Positions 8,483-17,045 are shown, numbered from the stretch's first letter. The stretch: 51,995 bases of DNA from Flammeovirgaceae bacterium UBA1842 (GCA_002338655.1 DDIU01000023.1:1-51995); one strand, 5' to 3'. Notes: generated by a model not told the origin, from the sequence alone. Numbers and translations: made by a program.

Positions 8483-8516
8483 CAAATTTAGTTCATTCTG
8501 TCCAAGCGTTGGCAAA
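8483..8516 (-). promoter_or_regulatory. Putative Bacteroidota promoter of the hsd operon, overlapping the right repeat
   Basis: On the minus strand TAAATTTG (8490-8483) fits the TAnnTTTG -7 box, and TTTG (8516-8513) lies 22 bp upstream as a possible -33 element. The box is 27 bp before the hsdM ATG. The GCGTTGGC box at 8506-8513 lies in the spacer, so the repeat and the promoter physically overlap. Confidence 0.5.
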
Positions 8517-8612
8517 AAACAGCTCTTTTGGTTTTTTCTGCGTTGGCTTTGTGTGTCGGCAAAAACCAAATGTGCTGTTTGTGCGGTTGGCTTTCTTCGT
8601 ATGCCGCACAAC
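8506..8612. repeat. Right structured repeat of the defence cassette
   Basis: GCGTTGGC occurs at 8506-8513 and 8540-8547. Arms at 8518-8536 and 8561-8579 pair at 17 of 19 positions, with the same two AGA/TGT mismatches as the left copy. The stem bases differ between copies but remain paired, which is compensatory change. A second small hairpin pairs TGTGCGG (8580-8586) with CCGCACA (8604-8610). CCGCACAAC at 8604-8612 is the inverse of GTTGTGCGG at 330-338 on the far side of the operon. Confidence 0.65.
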
Positions 8613-8705
8613 ACCCGACTAACAGCACTAAGGTGTTGATATATATTATTATTGGGAATAAATTTAAATAATTTTCCGATAAACTGACTACCTAAGCCTT
8701 ACCCT

Positions 8706-9848
8706 TCAATACCCCTTCAGATCAATGTTGTCCACCTCAATCATCTCTACCGTTTTGCCCATCTTTTTTTGAATGATTTTAAAATGGTGCTGATCTTCAG
8801 CAGCTACAAAAGATACCGCCTCACCCGGAGATTCTGCCCGGCCTGTTCGTCCGATACGGTGTACATAATCTTTGGGTGATCGGGGCAATTCATAATTGAT
8901 TACATAGGGCAAGAACTCAATGTCAATGCCTCGTGATAGTAAATCGGTAGCTACCAAAACTTGTAATCTACCTTCTTTAAATTCCCTAAGCCTTTCTGTC
9001 CGTGCGCCTTGGCTTCGTTTGCTATGGGTAGCTTCAGCATTAATCCCATTTTTTCGAAGCTTATCTGCCACATGGTCGGCCTTATAGACTGAAGAGGTGA
9101 AAACCAGTACTTGTTTTAGGTCTTTGGTTTTTATTAAATATCGAAGCAATGGCCCTTTTTGTCCTTCTTCTACCGCATAGGCCGTTTGGTTGATAAGGTC
9201 GATGGATTCAACTTCGGCTTCTATTTTAACCACTAAAGGATCGTGCAAGATCAGCTGATTGATATTGTTTACCTCCTTGCTTAATGTGGCGGAGAATAAC
9301 AGGTTTTGTCTCTTAGGAGGTAGTAAAGCTAAGATGCGGTTCATCTCGTCTTTAAAACCCATATTGAGCATTTTGTCTGCTTCGTCCAATACCAGCGTTT
9401 CTACCTGAGCAAGACTTAGCGCTTTGGAGTCCACTAATTCCAATAGTCTGCCGGGTGTGGCTATCAGTACATTTACACCATACAGACCTTTCATCTGTGG
9501 ATTAATGGAAGCACCACCAAACACGGCCATGGATTGTACAGGATAGGCAAGAGCATTGCCAAAGGTTATAAACACCTCTTTTACTTGCATGGCCAATTCC
9601 CTTGTTGGCACCACCACCAGGGTGTTCACATTTCTACTTTTAGTAGTCGTTTTGCCTTCCAAATTCATCAAGATCGGCAGTACGTAACTGGCGGTTTTCC
9701 CAGATCCAGTTTGGGCAATACCCAGTACATCTTTCCCTTTCAAAATGGCTGGAATGGCCTTTTGTTGTATAGGATACGGCTTATCATATTTTTGATTGAC
9801 CAGTGCTTTGATTAATGCGGGAGATAAACCTAATGAGGTGAAAGACAT
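8706..9848 (-). CDS. DEAD-box ATP-dependent RNA helicase (RhlE/DeaD-like)
   Basis: A 380-aa helicase holding little more than the two RecA-like domains, with almost no C-terminal extension. The Q motif region (YPIQQKAIP), motif I AQTGSGKT, PTREL, DEAD, SAT, RGIDIE and HRIGRTGR are all present in order. The likely role is unwinding RNA in ribosome assembly or mRNA turnover. It stands alone, transcribed leftward with its own promoter (9890-9897), and diverges from the histidine kinase. The absence of a basic tail makes the exact RhlE or DeaD class unclear. Confidence 0.92.
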   Translation of the reverse strand: MSFTSLGLSPALIKALVNQKYDKPYPIQQKAIPAILKGKDVLGIAQTGSGKTASYVLPILMNLEGKTTTKSRNVNTLVVVPTRELAMQVKEVFITFGNALAYPVQSMAVFGGASINPQMKGLYGVNVLIATPGRLLELVDSKALSLAQVETLVLDEADKMLNMGFKDEMNRILALLPPKRQNLLFSATLSKEVNNINQLILHDPLVVKIEAEVESIDLINQTAYAVEEGQKGPLLRYLIKTKDLKQVLVFTSSVYKADHVADKLRKNGINAEATHSKRSQGARTERLREFKEGRLQVLVATDLLSRGIDIEFLPYVINYELPRSPKDYVHRIGRTGRAESPGEAVSFVAAEDQHHFKIIQKKMGKTVEMIEVDNIDLKGY

Positions 9849-9889
9849 GCGATTACTATTATTGAGGATAATGAAGGAAAGTTTATAGA

Positions 9890-9897
9890 CAAAGATA
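9890..9897 (-). promoter_or_regulatory. Putative -7 box (TAnnTTTG) for the DEAD-box helicase
   Basis: The plus strand reads CAAAGATA, so the minus strand reads TATCTTTG, an exact match to the Bacteroidota -7 consensus, 41 bp upstream of the helicase ATG. A TTG lies about 22 bp further upstream. The rest of the 204-bp divergent spacer is AT-rich with no other clear site. Confidence 0.5.
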
Positions 9898-10052
9898 GCG
9901 AGAATTTAATTTGTATAATCAAGGCATATCTAAAATGGCTTGGTTTGGGCACTAATTAAGTGACAAAAACCATGATATATTTTACTATATTTATATAGTG
10001 AGTTAACAATATATAAAATCAAAAGTAAGATTGAATTCCTTTTATTTGTAGC

Positions 10053-11753
10053 ATGAAGAATGTCACTACAAAGATATACATCATTTGCACCGTGGTTTTG
10101 CTTACTGGAGTCATCATCTCGTTGGTTACATATTTTGGTTTTGAAAGTGCTAATAATATTAAGAGGGATAAAATCCTATCGGGTAGTTTTAATAATATTC
10201 AAGATCAGATTGAAAGGGAAATAGAGCGGAACTTAAACTCATTGTATGCTTTAAGGGCTAATTATATGTCGCATGGTGGTTTCTCTAGGAATGAATTTCA
10301 AAGTTATGCCAGCTACTATACCTCAAAGATAAAAAGTATCCAAGCCCTGGAGTGGGTGCCAGTAATTAAACAGCACCAACGTGATTCTTTTGAATTGGCG
10401 ACACGAAAAGAAGGGTTTGAAAATTTTCAAATCACCACAAAGGTGGGAGATAGCTTGGTAAGGGCTGAAACAAGAGCAGTGTATTACCCGGTATACTTTA
10501 TTGCCCCTTTGGAAGGAAATGAATCAGCCTTTGGTTATGATCCAGGGCCAGCTATTGAAGTCAGACAGGCTGCCATTGACAGAGCCATTGAAACTCAGCG
10601 TGCAGCCACTTCTAATGTAATGTCCACTATTCAGAGGGCTGAACCACACAAAGCCATATTGGTCTTTGTCCCCATTTTTAAAGAAGGTAAAAAAGGGGCT
10701 GAAAATGTGATTGGCTTAATAGAAGGGGTATATCTGATGAATCGACTGATTGAATCCGCCTTACAAGAAATTGATTTGAATGATACAGAAGTCATTATAA
10801 AAAGCAAGGATGCGGAAGGGGAGCTGTTGTTTGGTGAACCCAACACACAAGCCTTAACTAATAGTAATTCAAGGAGTGGGGAACTTACAATGGCGGATAG
10901 CTCTTGGGATCTGCAAATGATCTATTACGGTGATCTTGGCCTTCCAATAATTAAACCTATATGGATATTAATTGTAGCCTTAGCAATCACTTTTATGATT
11001 GTGAAAATTGTCTTTGATGTGCTTACCGATAACCGGAGGACTTTGCAGAAACATGTGAAGAGTCTGGAGCAGAAAAATCAAGACTTGGAACGATATGCCT
11101 ATGTAGCCTCACATGATTTACAGGAACCGCTACACTCTATGCAAAGCCTTGTTAATCTATTGGATTTAGAATATAAGGACAAGTTTGATGAAAAGGGACA
11201 GCAGTACATGCAGTATATTTTGGCCTCGTCCAATAGAATGAGCTCTTTAATAACTAATTTATTGAAACATAGTCGAATAGGTTTTGATGAGGCTATAGAA
11301 CTAGTGGATTGTAATGTGGTTTTGGAGAGGGTGATCCAAGATTTGGATCAAACTATTAAAAAAGCGAATGCCCAAATTAGGATAAAAAAATCGCTTCCAA
11401 CTATTAAAGCCTATCCGTCTGCATTGCATCAGTTATTTCAAAATTTAATTTCAAATGCCATTAAATTTCAATCGCGTGATAATCAACCCGAAATTGAAAT
11501 ATCTTCTGAATTTAAAAACAATCAGTGGCAGTTTATGTTTAAAGATAACGGCATTGGAATACCTAAAGCGTCTCAAAAGCAAATATTTGTTATTTTTAAG
11601 CGGTTACACAACAGTTCGGTATTTGCAGGTACCGGAGTTGGATTAGCCAATTGTAAAAAAATAGTGGATATCCATAATGGTGAGATATGGGTGGAATCAG
11701 AACAAAATAAAGGGAGCACATTTTTCTTCACTATGAACTTAAATAAATTATGA
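10053..11753 (+). CDS. CHASE-domain sensor histidine kinase
   Basis: A 566-aa membrane sensor kinase. An N-terminal membrane helix (about 8-28) is followed by an extracytoplasmic CHASE domain (ALEWVPVI, then RKEGFENFQI), then a second membrane helix near 303-323 and a short linker. The dimerisation domain carries the phospho-acceptor in ASHDLQEPL (His354). The ATPase domain shows NLISNAIKF, DNGIGIP and GTGVGLANCKKI. CHASE domains bind small extracellular ligands, such as cytokinin-like or adenine derivatives in known cases; the ligand here is unknown. It shares ATGA with the next gene, so the pair should form one two-component circuit. Confidence 0.92.
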   Translation: MKNVTTKIYIICTVVLLTGVIISLVTYFGFESANNIKRDKILSGSFNNIQDQIEREIERNLNSLYALRANYMSHGGFSRNEFQSYASYYTSKIKSIQALEWVPVIKQHQRDSFELATRKEGFENFQITTKVGDSLVRAETRAVYYPVYFIAPLEGNESAFGYDPGPAIEVRQAAIDRAIETQRAATSNVMSTIQRAEPHKAILVFVPIFKEGKKGAENVIGLIEGVYLMNRLIESALQEIDLNDTEVIIKSKDAEGELLFGEPNTQALTNSNSRSGELTMADSSWDLQMIYYGDLGLPIIKPIWILIVALAITFMIVKIVFDVLTDNRRTLQKHVKSLEQKNQDLERYAYVASHDLQEPLHSMQSLVNLLDLEYKDKFDEKGQQYMQYILASSNRMSSLITNLLKHSRIGFDEAIELVDCNVVLERVIQDLDQTIKKANAQIRIKKSLPTIKAYPSALHQLFQNLISNAIKFQSRDNQPEIEISSEFKNNQWQFMFKDNGIGIPKASQKQIFVIFKRLHNSSVFAGTGVGLANCKKIVDIHNGEIWVESEQNKGSTFFFTMNLNKL

Positions 11754-12148
11754 CATCGGCTTATGTACTTTTAATTGATGACGATGAGGTTGCAAATTTT
11801 GTGAATAATAGGATTATACAAAATACAATAGGGGGCATCAAAACAGTATCTTTCCTCACTGCGTCAGAAGGCTTAAATTACTTAAAGGCATGTAATGCAA
11901 ATGGCGAAAAATTACCGGAGTATATTTTTCTTGATATAAATATGCCTGAAATGAGTGGTTGGGAATTTTTGGGGCAATATGCTGATTTGGATGCAGAAAT
12001 TAGGGGAAATATAAAAGTATATATGCTGAGCTCTTCTCAAAATGAGGAGGATTTTAGAAAAGCAGAAATGAACGAAAATGTATCAGGGTTTTTAAACAAG
12101 CCATTGCTAGGCAAGGATTTATTGGAGGTAGTTGATCATAATATCTAA
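11750..12148 (+). CDS. Single-domain response regulator (Rcp1/CheY-like)
   Basis: A 132-aa stand-alone receiver domain. The acidic pocket is DDDE near residues 9-12, the phospho-acceptor is Asp62 in FLDINMPEMSGW, and switch residues are in MLSSS and the late NKP. There is no output domain, so it must act by protein contact or by phosphotransfer. Its start overlaps the kinase stop (ATGA) and it is followed by a convergent gene 4 bp away. The receiver type with DDDEVANFVN is common beside bacteriophytochrome- and CHASE-type kinases. Confidence 0.9.
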   Translation: MTSAYVLLIDDDEVANFVNNRIIQNTIGGIKTVSFLTASEGLNYLKACNANGEKLPEYIFLDINMPEMSGWEFLGQYADLDAEIRGNIKVYMLSSSQNEEDFRKAEMNENVSGFLNKPLLGKDLLEVVDHNI

Positions 12149-12152
12149 TGAA

Positions 12153-13025
12153 TTAATATTCATTCGGTTCTATATGAATCAATACATTGCCCAAGCCTGG
12201 AATCTCTTTTCGTAGTGTGTCTTTGAGTTTGTGAGATAATGAATGGCCTTCTTTTACTGTAATATTCGCATCTACCATGGCGTGCAAGTCGACATAATAT
12301 TTCATGCCCACTTTCCTGATGTAGCATTTTTCTGTCCCCACTATTCCATTCACTTTCAAGGAAACCGCCCTTATTTCTTCCACAAGATCCTCATACAAAT
12401 GCTCATCCATGATTTCACCTAGGGCAGGCCTGAATATCCTGTAACAGTTATAAAGTATAAAACCAGCCGCTAAAAGTGCCGCCCAATCGTCAGCCGATTC
12501 AAAACCTTCGCCCAAAAACAGGGCGATTGAAATACCGATGAATGCAATGATGGAAGTAATGGCATCGCTGCGGTGATGCCAGGCATCTGCTTTTAAGGCC
12601 GTGCTTCGGGTTTCTTTACTTTTTTTGATTACCAATCGGAAGGAGATTTCTTTCCAGATAATGATGGCTCCCAATACCATTAAGGTCCATGATTTGGGCA
12701 TTTCATGGGGGGTCTGAATATTTAAAATGCTTTCATAAACGATAATGGTAGCGGAAATCATTAAGAACCCAACAACAAGGAAGGTAATTAGGGGTTCGGC
12801 CCTTCCATGACCATAGGGGTGATTCTCATCGGCTGGCCTGCTTGAATACTTGATGCCAAATAGCACAAGTAGTGAAGCAAAAATATCGGTAGTTGACTCT
12901 ATAGCATCTGCTATGAGCGCATAGGAATTCCCAAAATAGCCCGACAGACCTTTGATTAAAGCAAGGAGCGTATTGCCTATGATACTAAAATAGGTGGTTT
13001 TTATTGCGGTTTGTTCGGGGGTCAT
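12153..13025 (-). CDS. Cation diffusion facilitator family transporter
   Basis: A membrane exporter of divalent metals (Zn, Fe, Mn or similar), 290 aa from the ATG at 13025. A GTG 11 codons upstream is possible, but the ATG sits directly before the conserved part. About six membrane segments are visible. The metal-site signatures are DAIESTTDIFAS in helix 2 and WHHRSDAITS in helix 5. A cytosolic ferredoxin-like C-terminal domain ends with a histidine-bearing strand (VLIHIEPNEY). The substrate cannot be fixed from sequence. It is convergent with the response regulator. Confidence 0.9.
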   Translation of the reverse strand: MTPEQTAIKTTYFSIIGNTLLALIKGLSGYFGNSYALIADAIESTTDIFASLLVLFGIKYSSRPADENHPYGHGRAEPLITFLVVGFLMISATIIVYESILNIQTPHEMPKSWTLMVLGAIIIWKEISFRLVIKKSKETRSTALKADAWHHRSDAITSIIAFIGISIALFLGEGFESADDWAALLAAGFILYNCYRIFRPALGEIMDEHLYEDLVEEIRAVSLKVNGIVGTEKCYIRKVGMKYYVDLHAMVDANITVKEGHSLSHKLKDTLRKEIPGLGNVLIHIEPNEY

Positions 13026-13105
13026 GTGCTTTGTCTCACTCACAATGTAAAGTTGCACTCTTCACAATGATATCAAAAGATAGTTCCCATCTATATCATG
13101 GGAAT

Positions 13106-13786
13106 TTACTTCAACTTATCCAGGTCCCGGATCAGTATTTTTCTTCTATCAAAATTGATCAGATTGGCCTCTTTAAGTTCGTTGAGGATCGTGGTAACTG
13201 TTTGTCTGGAGGTACCAGTAAGGTTGGCAATGTCTTTATGGGTAAGCTTGGTGGGGATCATGGTTTCAAAGCCCACTTTTTTACCTTTCCATTCAGCGGC
13301 TTCTTTTAAAAACTCGATGATACGTGTGCGTGCATCTTTGAACACAAGGGACTCGATCTTACGCTCCAGTTTCCTTATTCGCAGGCCAATCAATTTATAG
13401 ATTTTAAAGCTCAACTCCTTATCGTCAGCCATCATGCCGCGCATTTCGTCAATACTTACTGGGCATACCGTAGTGCTTTCATCCATGGCCTGTGCAAAGT
13501 CGCCCCGTCTTTCTTCCCCTGTCAAAGCCAGTTCACCAAATATCTCACCAGTACCTAAAATGGCCTTTACCACTTCTTTTCCATCTTCTGTATAGTGACC
13601 CAACTTTATTCGCCCTTCGGCAATCATATATATGTATTTGGCGGGCTCCTCGGCAAAGTATACAAATTCACCTTTACCGTAATTAGTGAACTCATGCGTT
13701 TCATGCATGGACTTTGTTTTGGTCGGGCAAAGCATATTAAATAAATCTACATCTTGAAAATACCAAAGATTGGAAGTGTCGCTCAT
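13106..13786 (-). CDS. Crp/Fnr family transcription regulator
   Basis: A 226-aa regulator with an N-terminal cyclic-nucleotide-binding-like beta roll (about 30-125, with GEIFGELALTGEERRGDFAQA) and a C-terminal winged helix (LTHKDIANLTGTSRQTVTTILNELK near 178-203). The beta roll has the GELALTG phosphate-loop pattern of Crp. There is no N-terminal Fe-S cysteine cluster, so an oxygen-sensing FNR role is unlikely. It diverges from the MOSC/HemJ/SCO/cytochrome genes across 122 bp, which makes those genes candidate targets. Confidence 0.9.
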   Translation of the reverse strand: MSDTSNLWYFQDVDLFNMLCPTKTKSMHETHEFTNYGKGEFVYFAEEPAKYIYMIAEGRIKLGHYTEDGKEVVKAILGTGEIFGELALTGEERRGDFAQAMDESTTVCPVSIDEMRGMMADDKELSFKIYKLIGLRIRKLERKIESLVFKDARTRIIEFLKEAAEWKGKKVGFETMIPTKLTHKDIANLTGTSRQTVTTILNELKEANLINFDRRKILIRDLDKLK

Positions 13787-13908
13787 GCTAAAATCTTGTT
13801 TAGAGGAATTATAAAATTAGGTATTAATGCTAAGTTAGTAAAGTTAACATGGGTATATGGGATAATTGAAGTGCTTTTAATTGTCAACATAAACTACAAT
13901 AAACAGCA

Positions 13909-14733
13909 ATGAGCAGAATATTAAAAGACATTCGAATCTACCCAATAAAATCACTGGGTGGAATTTCACTGCCCTCGGCCAATTTAACTCCAAGAGGAAT
14001 AGAACATGACCGTAGATGGATGCTGGTAAATGAAGCCAATCATTTTCTTACCATCAGGCAACATCCTGAATTTCTCTTTTTTACACTCCAATACGATGAT
14101 GATGGGTTTTTGGTTTCCAAAAGAGAAGTGGAGGACACATTAAAAATTCCATTTTCTATCAATAGTGGAGCAACTATAAAAGTGAAAATTTGGGAGGATG
14201 AGGTGGAAGCCATTGAGGGTGATTTTGCATTTGGTGAGTGGTTTACCAACCAACTTGGGTTCAAATGCAAACTGGTCTATATGCCAGATACTTCTCCACG
14301 AAGGGTGCAGCCTGAATGGGTTGAAGAAGAAGAGCATGTAAGTTTTGCTGATGCCTATCCTTTCACTATTGCAGGATTAAGCTCATTGGCCGATCTGAAC
14401 AGTAAAATGACAGAAGATATTACCATGCAGCGCTTCAGGCCTAGTTTGATTTATGAAGGGGGCAAAGCCTATGAAGAATTTCTATGGAAAGACATTGAAA
14501 TAGGCGCTGGAATGTTAAAGTGTGTTAAACCCATGACGCGATGCATTGTCACCACCTTAAAACCTGAAACAGCCGAAAAAGGGAAGGAGCCATTAAAAAC
14601 CCTGTTTAAGCAGCGTATTGATGATAAAATGGTGTTTGCCCAGACGGCCATCATGGTAAAAGCAGCCCGAATAAATGTAGGGGACAATATTGTAGTAAAA
14701 TCTACAAAACAATCGCCTTATGAGCCATTATAA
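13909..14733 (+). CDS. MOSC domain protein (molybdenum cofactor carrier/sulfurase C-terminal family)
   Basis: A 274-aa protein of the YcbX/mARC type. The N-terminal MOSC beta-barrel domain begins IRIYPIKSLGG and includes EHDRRWMLV. The C-terminal MOSC domain has RFRPSLIYEG, then CVKPMTRCIVTT, which contains the conserved cysteine expected to hold Moco. It lacks the 2Fe-2S ferredoxin domain of YcbX. The likely role is reduction of N-hydroxylated compounds or Moco handling. It lies 26 bp upstream of hemJ on the same strand. Confidence 0.85.
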   Translation: MSRILKDIRIYPIKSLGGISLPSANLTPRGIEHDRRWMLVNEANHFLTIRQHPEFLFFTLQYDDDGFLVSKREVEDTLKIPFSINSGATIKVKIWEDEVEAIEGDFAFGEWFTNQLGFKCKLVYMPDTSPRRVQPEWVEEEEHVSFADAYPFTIAGLSSLADLNSKMTEDITMQRFRPSLIYEGGKAYEEFLWKDIEIGAGMLKCVKPMTRCIVTTLKPETAEKGKEPLKTLFKQRIDDKMVFAQTAIMVKAARINVGDNIVVKSTKQSPYEPL

Positions 14734-14759
14734 TATAAGGGGTTCATTAACTTTGGCGC

Positions 14760-15296
14760 ATGGCATTCCTGTATCTTAAAGCATTGCACCTAATTTTTGT
14801 GGTCACCTGGTTTGCTGGGCTTTTTTATATCGTAAGGATATTTATTTATCAAACCGAAGCCCACGAAAAACCGGAGCCCGATCGCTCAATATTAATAAAA
14901 GAATACAAAAAGAATGGAAAACTATTGTGGTTAGGCATCACCTGGCCATCAGCTATCCTTACTTTAATATTGGGCACTGCCGTACTTTGGCAGGTGCCTT
15001 CTTACCTTAGTCAGGGATTTATGCATATCAAGTTGACCCTGGTTTTTATATTGTATCTATATCAATTCGGTTGCCATCGGGTGTATAAAATGATGCAAAC
15101 CGATAACTACAAATACAAATCGATTCAACTTAGGATTTGGAATGAGGTAGCAACTATTTTGCTTGTAGGCATCGTTTTTATTATTGTTTTGAAAAATGCC
15201 ATGAGCCTTGTTTGGGGAATTATTGGGCTGGTCATATTTGCTATTATACTTATGCTGGCCATAAGGTTATATAAATTAATGCGAGAGAAAAAATGA
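14760..15296 (+). CDS. hemJ: Protoporphyrinogen IX oxidase HemJ-like membrane protein
   Basis: A 178-aa protein with about five membrane helices. It opens with LKALHLIFVVTWFAGLFY, in which His10 is the conserved heme-ligand position of HemJ; a WLKLHL-like segment appears here as HIKLTLVFILYLYQ. HemJ oxidises protoporphyrinogen IX in late heme biosynthesis. Its last codons share ATGA with the SCO1-like gene, and a cytochrome c follows, which fits a heme/respiration operon. The C-terminal extra helix is longer than in the proteobacterial form. Confidence 0.8.
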   Translation: MAFLYLKALHLIFVVTWFAGLFYIVRIFIYQTEAHEKPEPDRSILIKEYKKNGKLLWLGITWPSAILTLILGTAVLWQVPSYLSQGFMHIKLTLVFILYLYQFGCHRVYKMMQTDNYKYKSIQLRIWNEVATILLVGIVFIIVLKNAMSLVWGIIGLVIFAIILMLAIRLYKLMREKK

Positions 15297-15913
15297 GAAC
15301 ACTATTGATGATTTTAGTGGTTATTACTATAGCCACTGCGTGCAACGCCCCCAAAGAGGAGAAATTGCGCATTTTTGGCCGTACTGAAGTTGCAGAAAAT
15401 GGAGATGTGATTTATCACAAGATTGCTGATTTTAAGTTTGTTGATCAAGATAGCAACTTCGTGACCCCTGACACCTTCAAGGATAAAATTTACGTTGCCG
15501 ATTTCTTTTTTACTTCATGCCCTACCATTTGCCCACTGATGAAAGTGCAGTTGTTGCGGGTGTATGATAAATATAAGGACAATCCGAATGTACTTTTATT
15601 GTCACACTCCATTGACCCAACACACGATACGGTGGCGGTGCTACATGATTTTGCAGAACGCCTTGGAGTGGAGAGCAGCAAATGGCATTTTGTAACTGGT
15701 GATAAAGATGAGATTTATAAAATTGGGCAGACAAGCTACATGGTGTCCGCCTCTGAGGATAGTTCTGAACCCGGTGGCTATATCCATAGTGGTGCATTTA
15801 TATTGGTAGACAAAGATAAAAGGGTGCGTGGATTGTATGACGGCACTTTGCCTGATCAAGTGGATAGACTGATGAAGGATATGGATAAACTGCTTAAAGA
15901 ATATGAAAAGTAG
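15293..15913 (+). CDS. SCO1/SenC-like copper chaperone lipoprotein
   Basis: A 206-aa thioredoxin-fold protein. The signal ends in TACNAP with the lipidated Cys at 17, so it is anchored on the periplasmic side. The copper site is CPTIC (Cys76 and Cys80) plus His165 in IHSGAF. It delivers copper to, or reduces, the CuA site of cytochrome oxidase. It overlaps hemJ by 4 bp upstream and the cytochrome c gene by 11 bp downstream. Confidence 0.92.
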   Translation: MRTLLMILVVITIATACNAPKEEKLRIFGRTEVAENGDVIYHKIADFKFVDQDSNFVTPDTFKDKIYVADFFFTSCPTICPLMKVQLLRVYDKYKDNPNVLLLSHSIDPTHDTVAVLHDFAERLGVESSKWHFVTGDKDEIYKIGQTSYMVSASEDSSEPGGYIHSGAFILVDKDKRVRGLYDGTLPDQVDRLMKDMDKLLKEYEK

Positions 15914-16349
15914 ACTTAATATTACCCTGTTATTATTTGCAGTAATTGTTTTATTTGCCTGCACGGGTAAAAAACCCGGAGAAAAAAGCAACCTGAAGCA
16001 AAATGTGAAGTTTGAGCAGTATATGGTGGAAGGTCAGCTGCTCTATCAACAGCATTGTATCAATTGCCATCAAGCGACAGGACAGGGGCTAGGGAAATTA
16101 TATCCACCCCTGGCCAATTCTGATTTTATGCTGGATAATATGGAGGCTGTAATTTGCCTGATTAAAAATGGTATTTCCGGAAAAATTATCGTGAATGGAG
16201 TGGAATATAACCAGGCCATGCCCGGAATACCCAGAATTACCAACCTTGAAATAGCGGAGATTGCCACCTATATTTATAATAGCTGGGGCAATTCTGCAGG
16301 GCAGATAACTACGGAAAAAGTAGAGGCGGTGTTGAAGACCTGTGAGTAA
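15903..16349 (+). CDS. Lipoprotein c-type cytochrome
   Basis: A 148-aa single-heme cytochrome c. The signal peptide ends with a lipobox at Cys20 (LFACTGK). The heme motif is CINCH (Cys52, Cys55, His56), and a distal methionine is likely in QAMPGI near 106. Its position after SCO1 and HemJ suggests electron transfer to a terminal oxidase. It begins inside the last codons of the SCO1-like gene. Confidence 0.9.
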   Translation: MKSRLNITLLLFAVIVLFACTGKKPGEKSNLKQNVKFEQYMVEGQLLYQQHCINCHQATGQGLGKLYPPLANSDFMLDNMEAVICLIKNGISGKIIVNGVEYNQAMPGIPRITNLEIAEIATYIYNSWGNSAGQITTEKVEAVLKTCE

Positions 16350-16378
16350 CCATCGGATGGCTTGGAGCCATCCGATGG
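16350..16378. repeat. REP-like hairpin, copy 1
   Basis: A perfect 13-bp inverted repeat, CCATCGGATGGCT and AGCCATCCGATGG, with a 3-nt loop, starts right after the cytochrome c stop. No T-run follows, so it does not look like an intrinsic terminator. It is identical in stem sequence to the core of the hairpin at 17109-17143. Confidence 0.85.
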
Positions 16379-16389
16379 GTGTCAGTAAA

Positions 16390-16701
16390 TTAGGCTGGAC
16401 TTATTTCTTTATTAAGTAATTCCACTTTAAAATTCACTTTTGCTTTTAAAGCATCAAACACCCTTATGATGGTTTCAACTGTAACATTTTTAGCGTTATT
16501 CTCTAGTTTAGAAATTTGAGATTTTCTAACTCCAATTAAATTCCCAAGTTGTTCCTGTGTAAGATGACGTTCTTTTCGAGCTGCTTTTATCATATTGCCA
16601 ATTAGTTCAAGTTTCAGTTCAAATTCAAACTGATCTCTTCTTGGCGTTCCAATTTTGCCAATTATCAAGTCTTGAGCTTCATCTAAATTGTATGATTTCA
16701 T
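16390..16701 (-). CDS. XRE-family antitoxin
   Basis: A 103-aa DNA-binding protein with a central HTH_3 domain (MIKAARKERHLTQEQLGNLI, then RKSQISKLENNAK). It is encoded after its toxin and shares ATGA with it (16698-16701). The pair is of the HigB/HigA-like, Gp49-type class, in which the antitoxin both neutralises the toxin and represses the operon. The antitoxin is intact while its toxin carries a stop codon. Confidence 0.85.
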   Translation of the reverse strand: MKSYNLDEAQDLIIGKIGTPRRDQFEFELKLELIGNMIKAARKERHLTQEQLGNLIGVRKSQISKLENNAKNVTVETIIRVFDALKAKVNFKVELLNKEISPA

Positions 16702-17045
16702 TTTCTTTTCTTTTTTTTCACAAAATAATTTACCCTGATTTGTTCAGCCTTTTCAATTTCTTTTGGGCTCACCTTGTCAGTCTTTTTTACAAAACCGTGG
16801 GTTGCGCAAACTAGTGTAACTTTATTACTTTCCTTATCCCAAAACGCTAGAATACGATATTGTAAGCTTTCATATTTGGTTCTAAACTCCCAAATATTTT
16901 GATTTAGCTTCTTGAAAATTTTTGGGTCATTCAAAATTTGTGCTTTTCTGATATTATAAAATATCTTGTTTTGCACTTTTTCATTTTAGTTTTTGATGAA
17001 CTCAAAAGCCTCTTCTAAGACCTTGATCTCATATTTTTGTTCCAC
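16698..17045 (-). pseudogene. RelE/Gp49-type toxin gene with an in-frame stop codon
   Basis: Reading leftward from a GTG at 17045 gives VEQKYEIKVLEEAFEFIKN, a TAA at 16988-16986, then in the same frame NEKVQNKIFYNIRK and on to a normal Gp49-type toxin end (LNQNIWEFRTKYESLQYRIL, ATHGFVKKTD). In relatives the stop position holds a hydrophobic residue, so one TTA-to-TAA change explains it. Without the stop the protein would be 115 aa, the usual size. An internal GTG at 16976 could still give a 92-aa product without the first strand and helix, so some activity cannot be excluded. Confidence 0.7.

Noticed and set aside
8380..8622. Small plus-strand frame across the hsdM start and right repeat
   Set aside because: It is antisense to hsdM and the promoter region, without homology features.
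13025..13058. Upstream GTG start for the cation transporter
   Set aside because: The ATG at 13025 is closer to the conserved region, and the extra 11 residues add nothing recognisable; kept only as an alternative.
16350..16378. Terminator of the cytochrome c operon
   Set aside because: No T-run follows the hairpin, and the same stem recurs at 17109, so a dispersed repeat explains it better.
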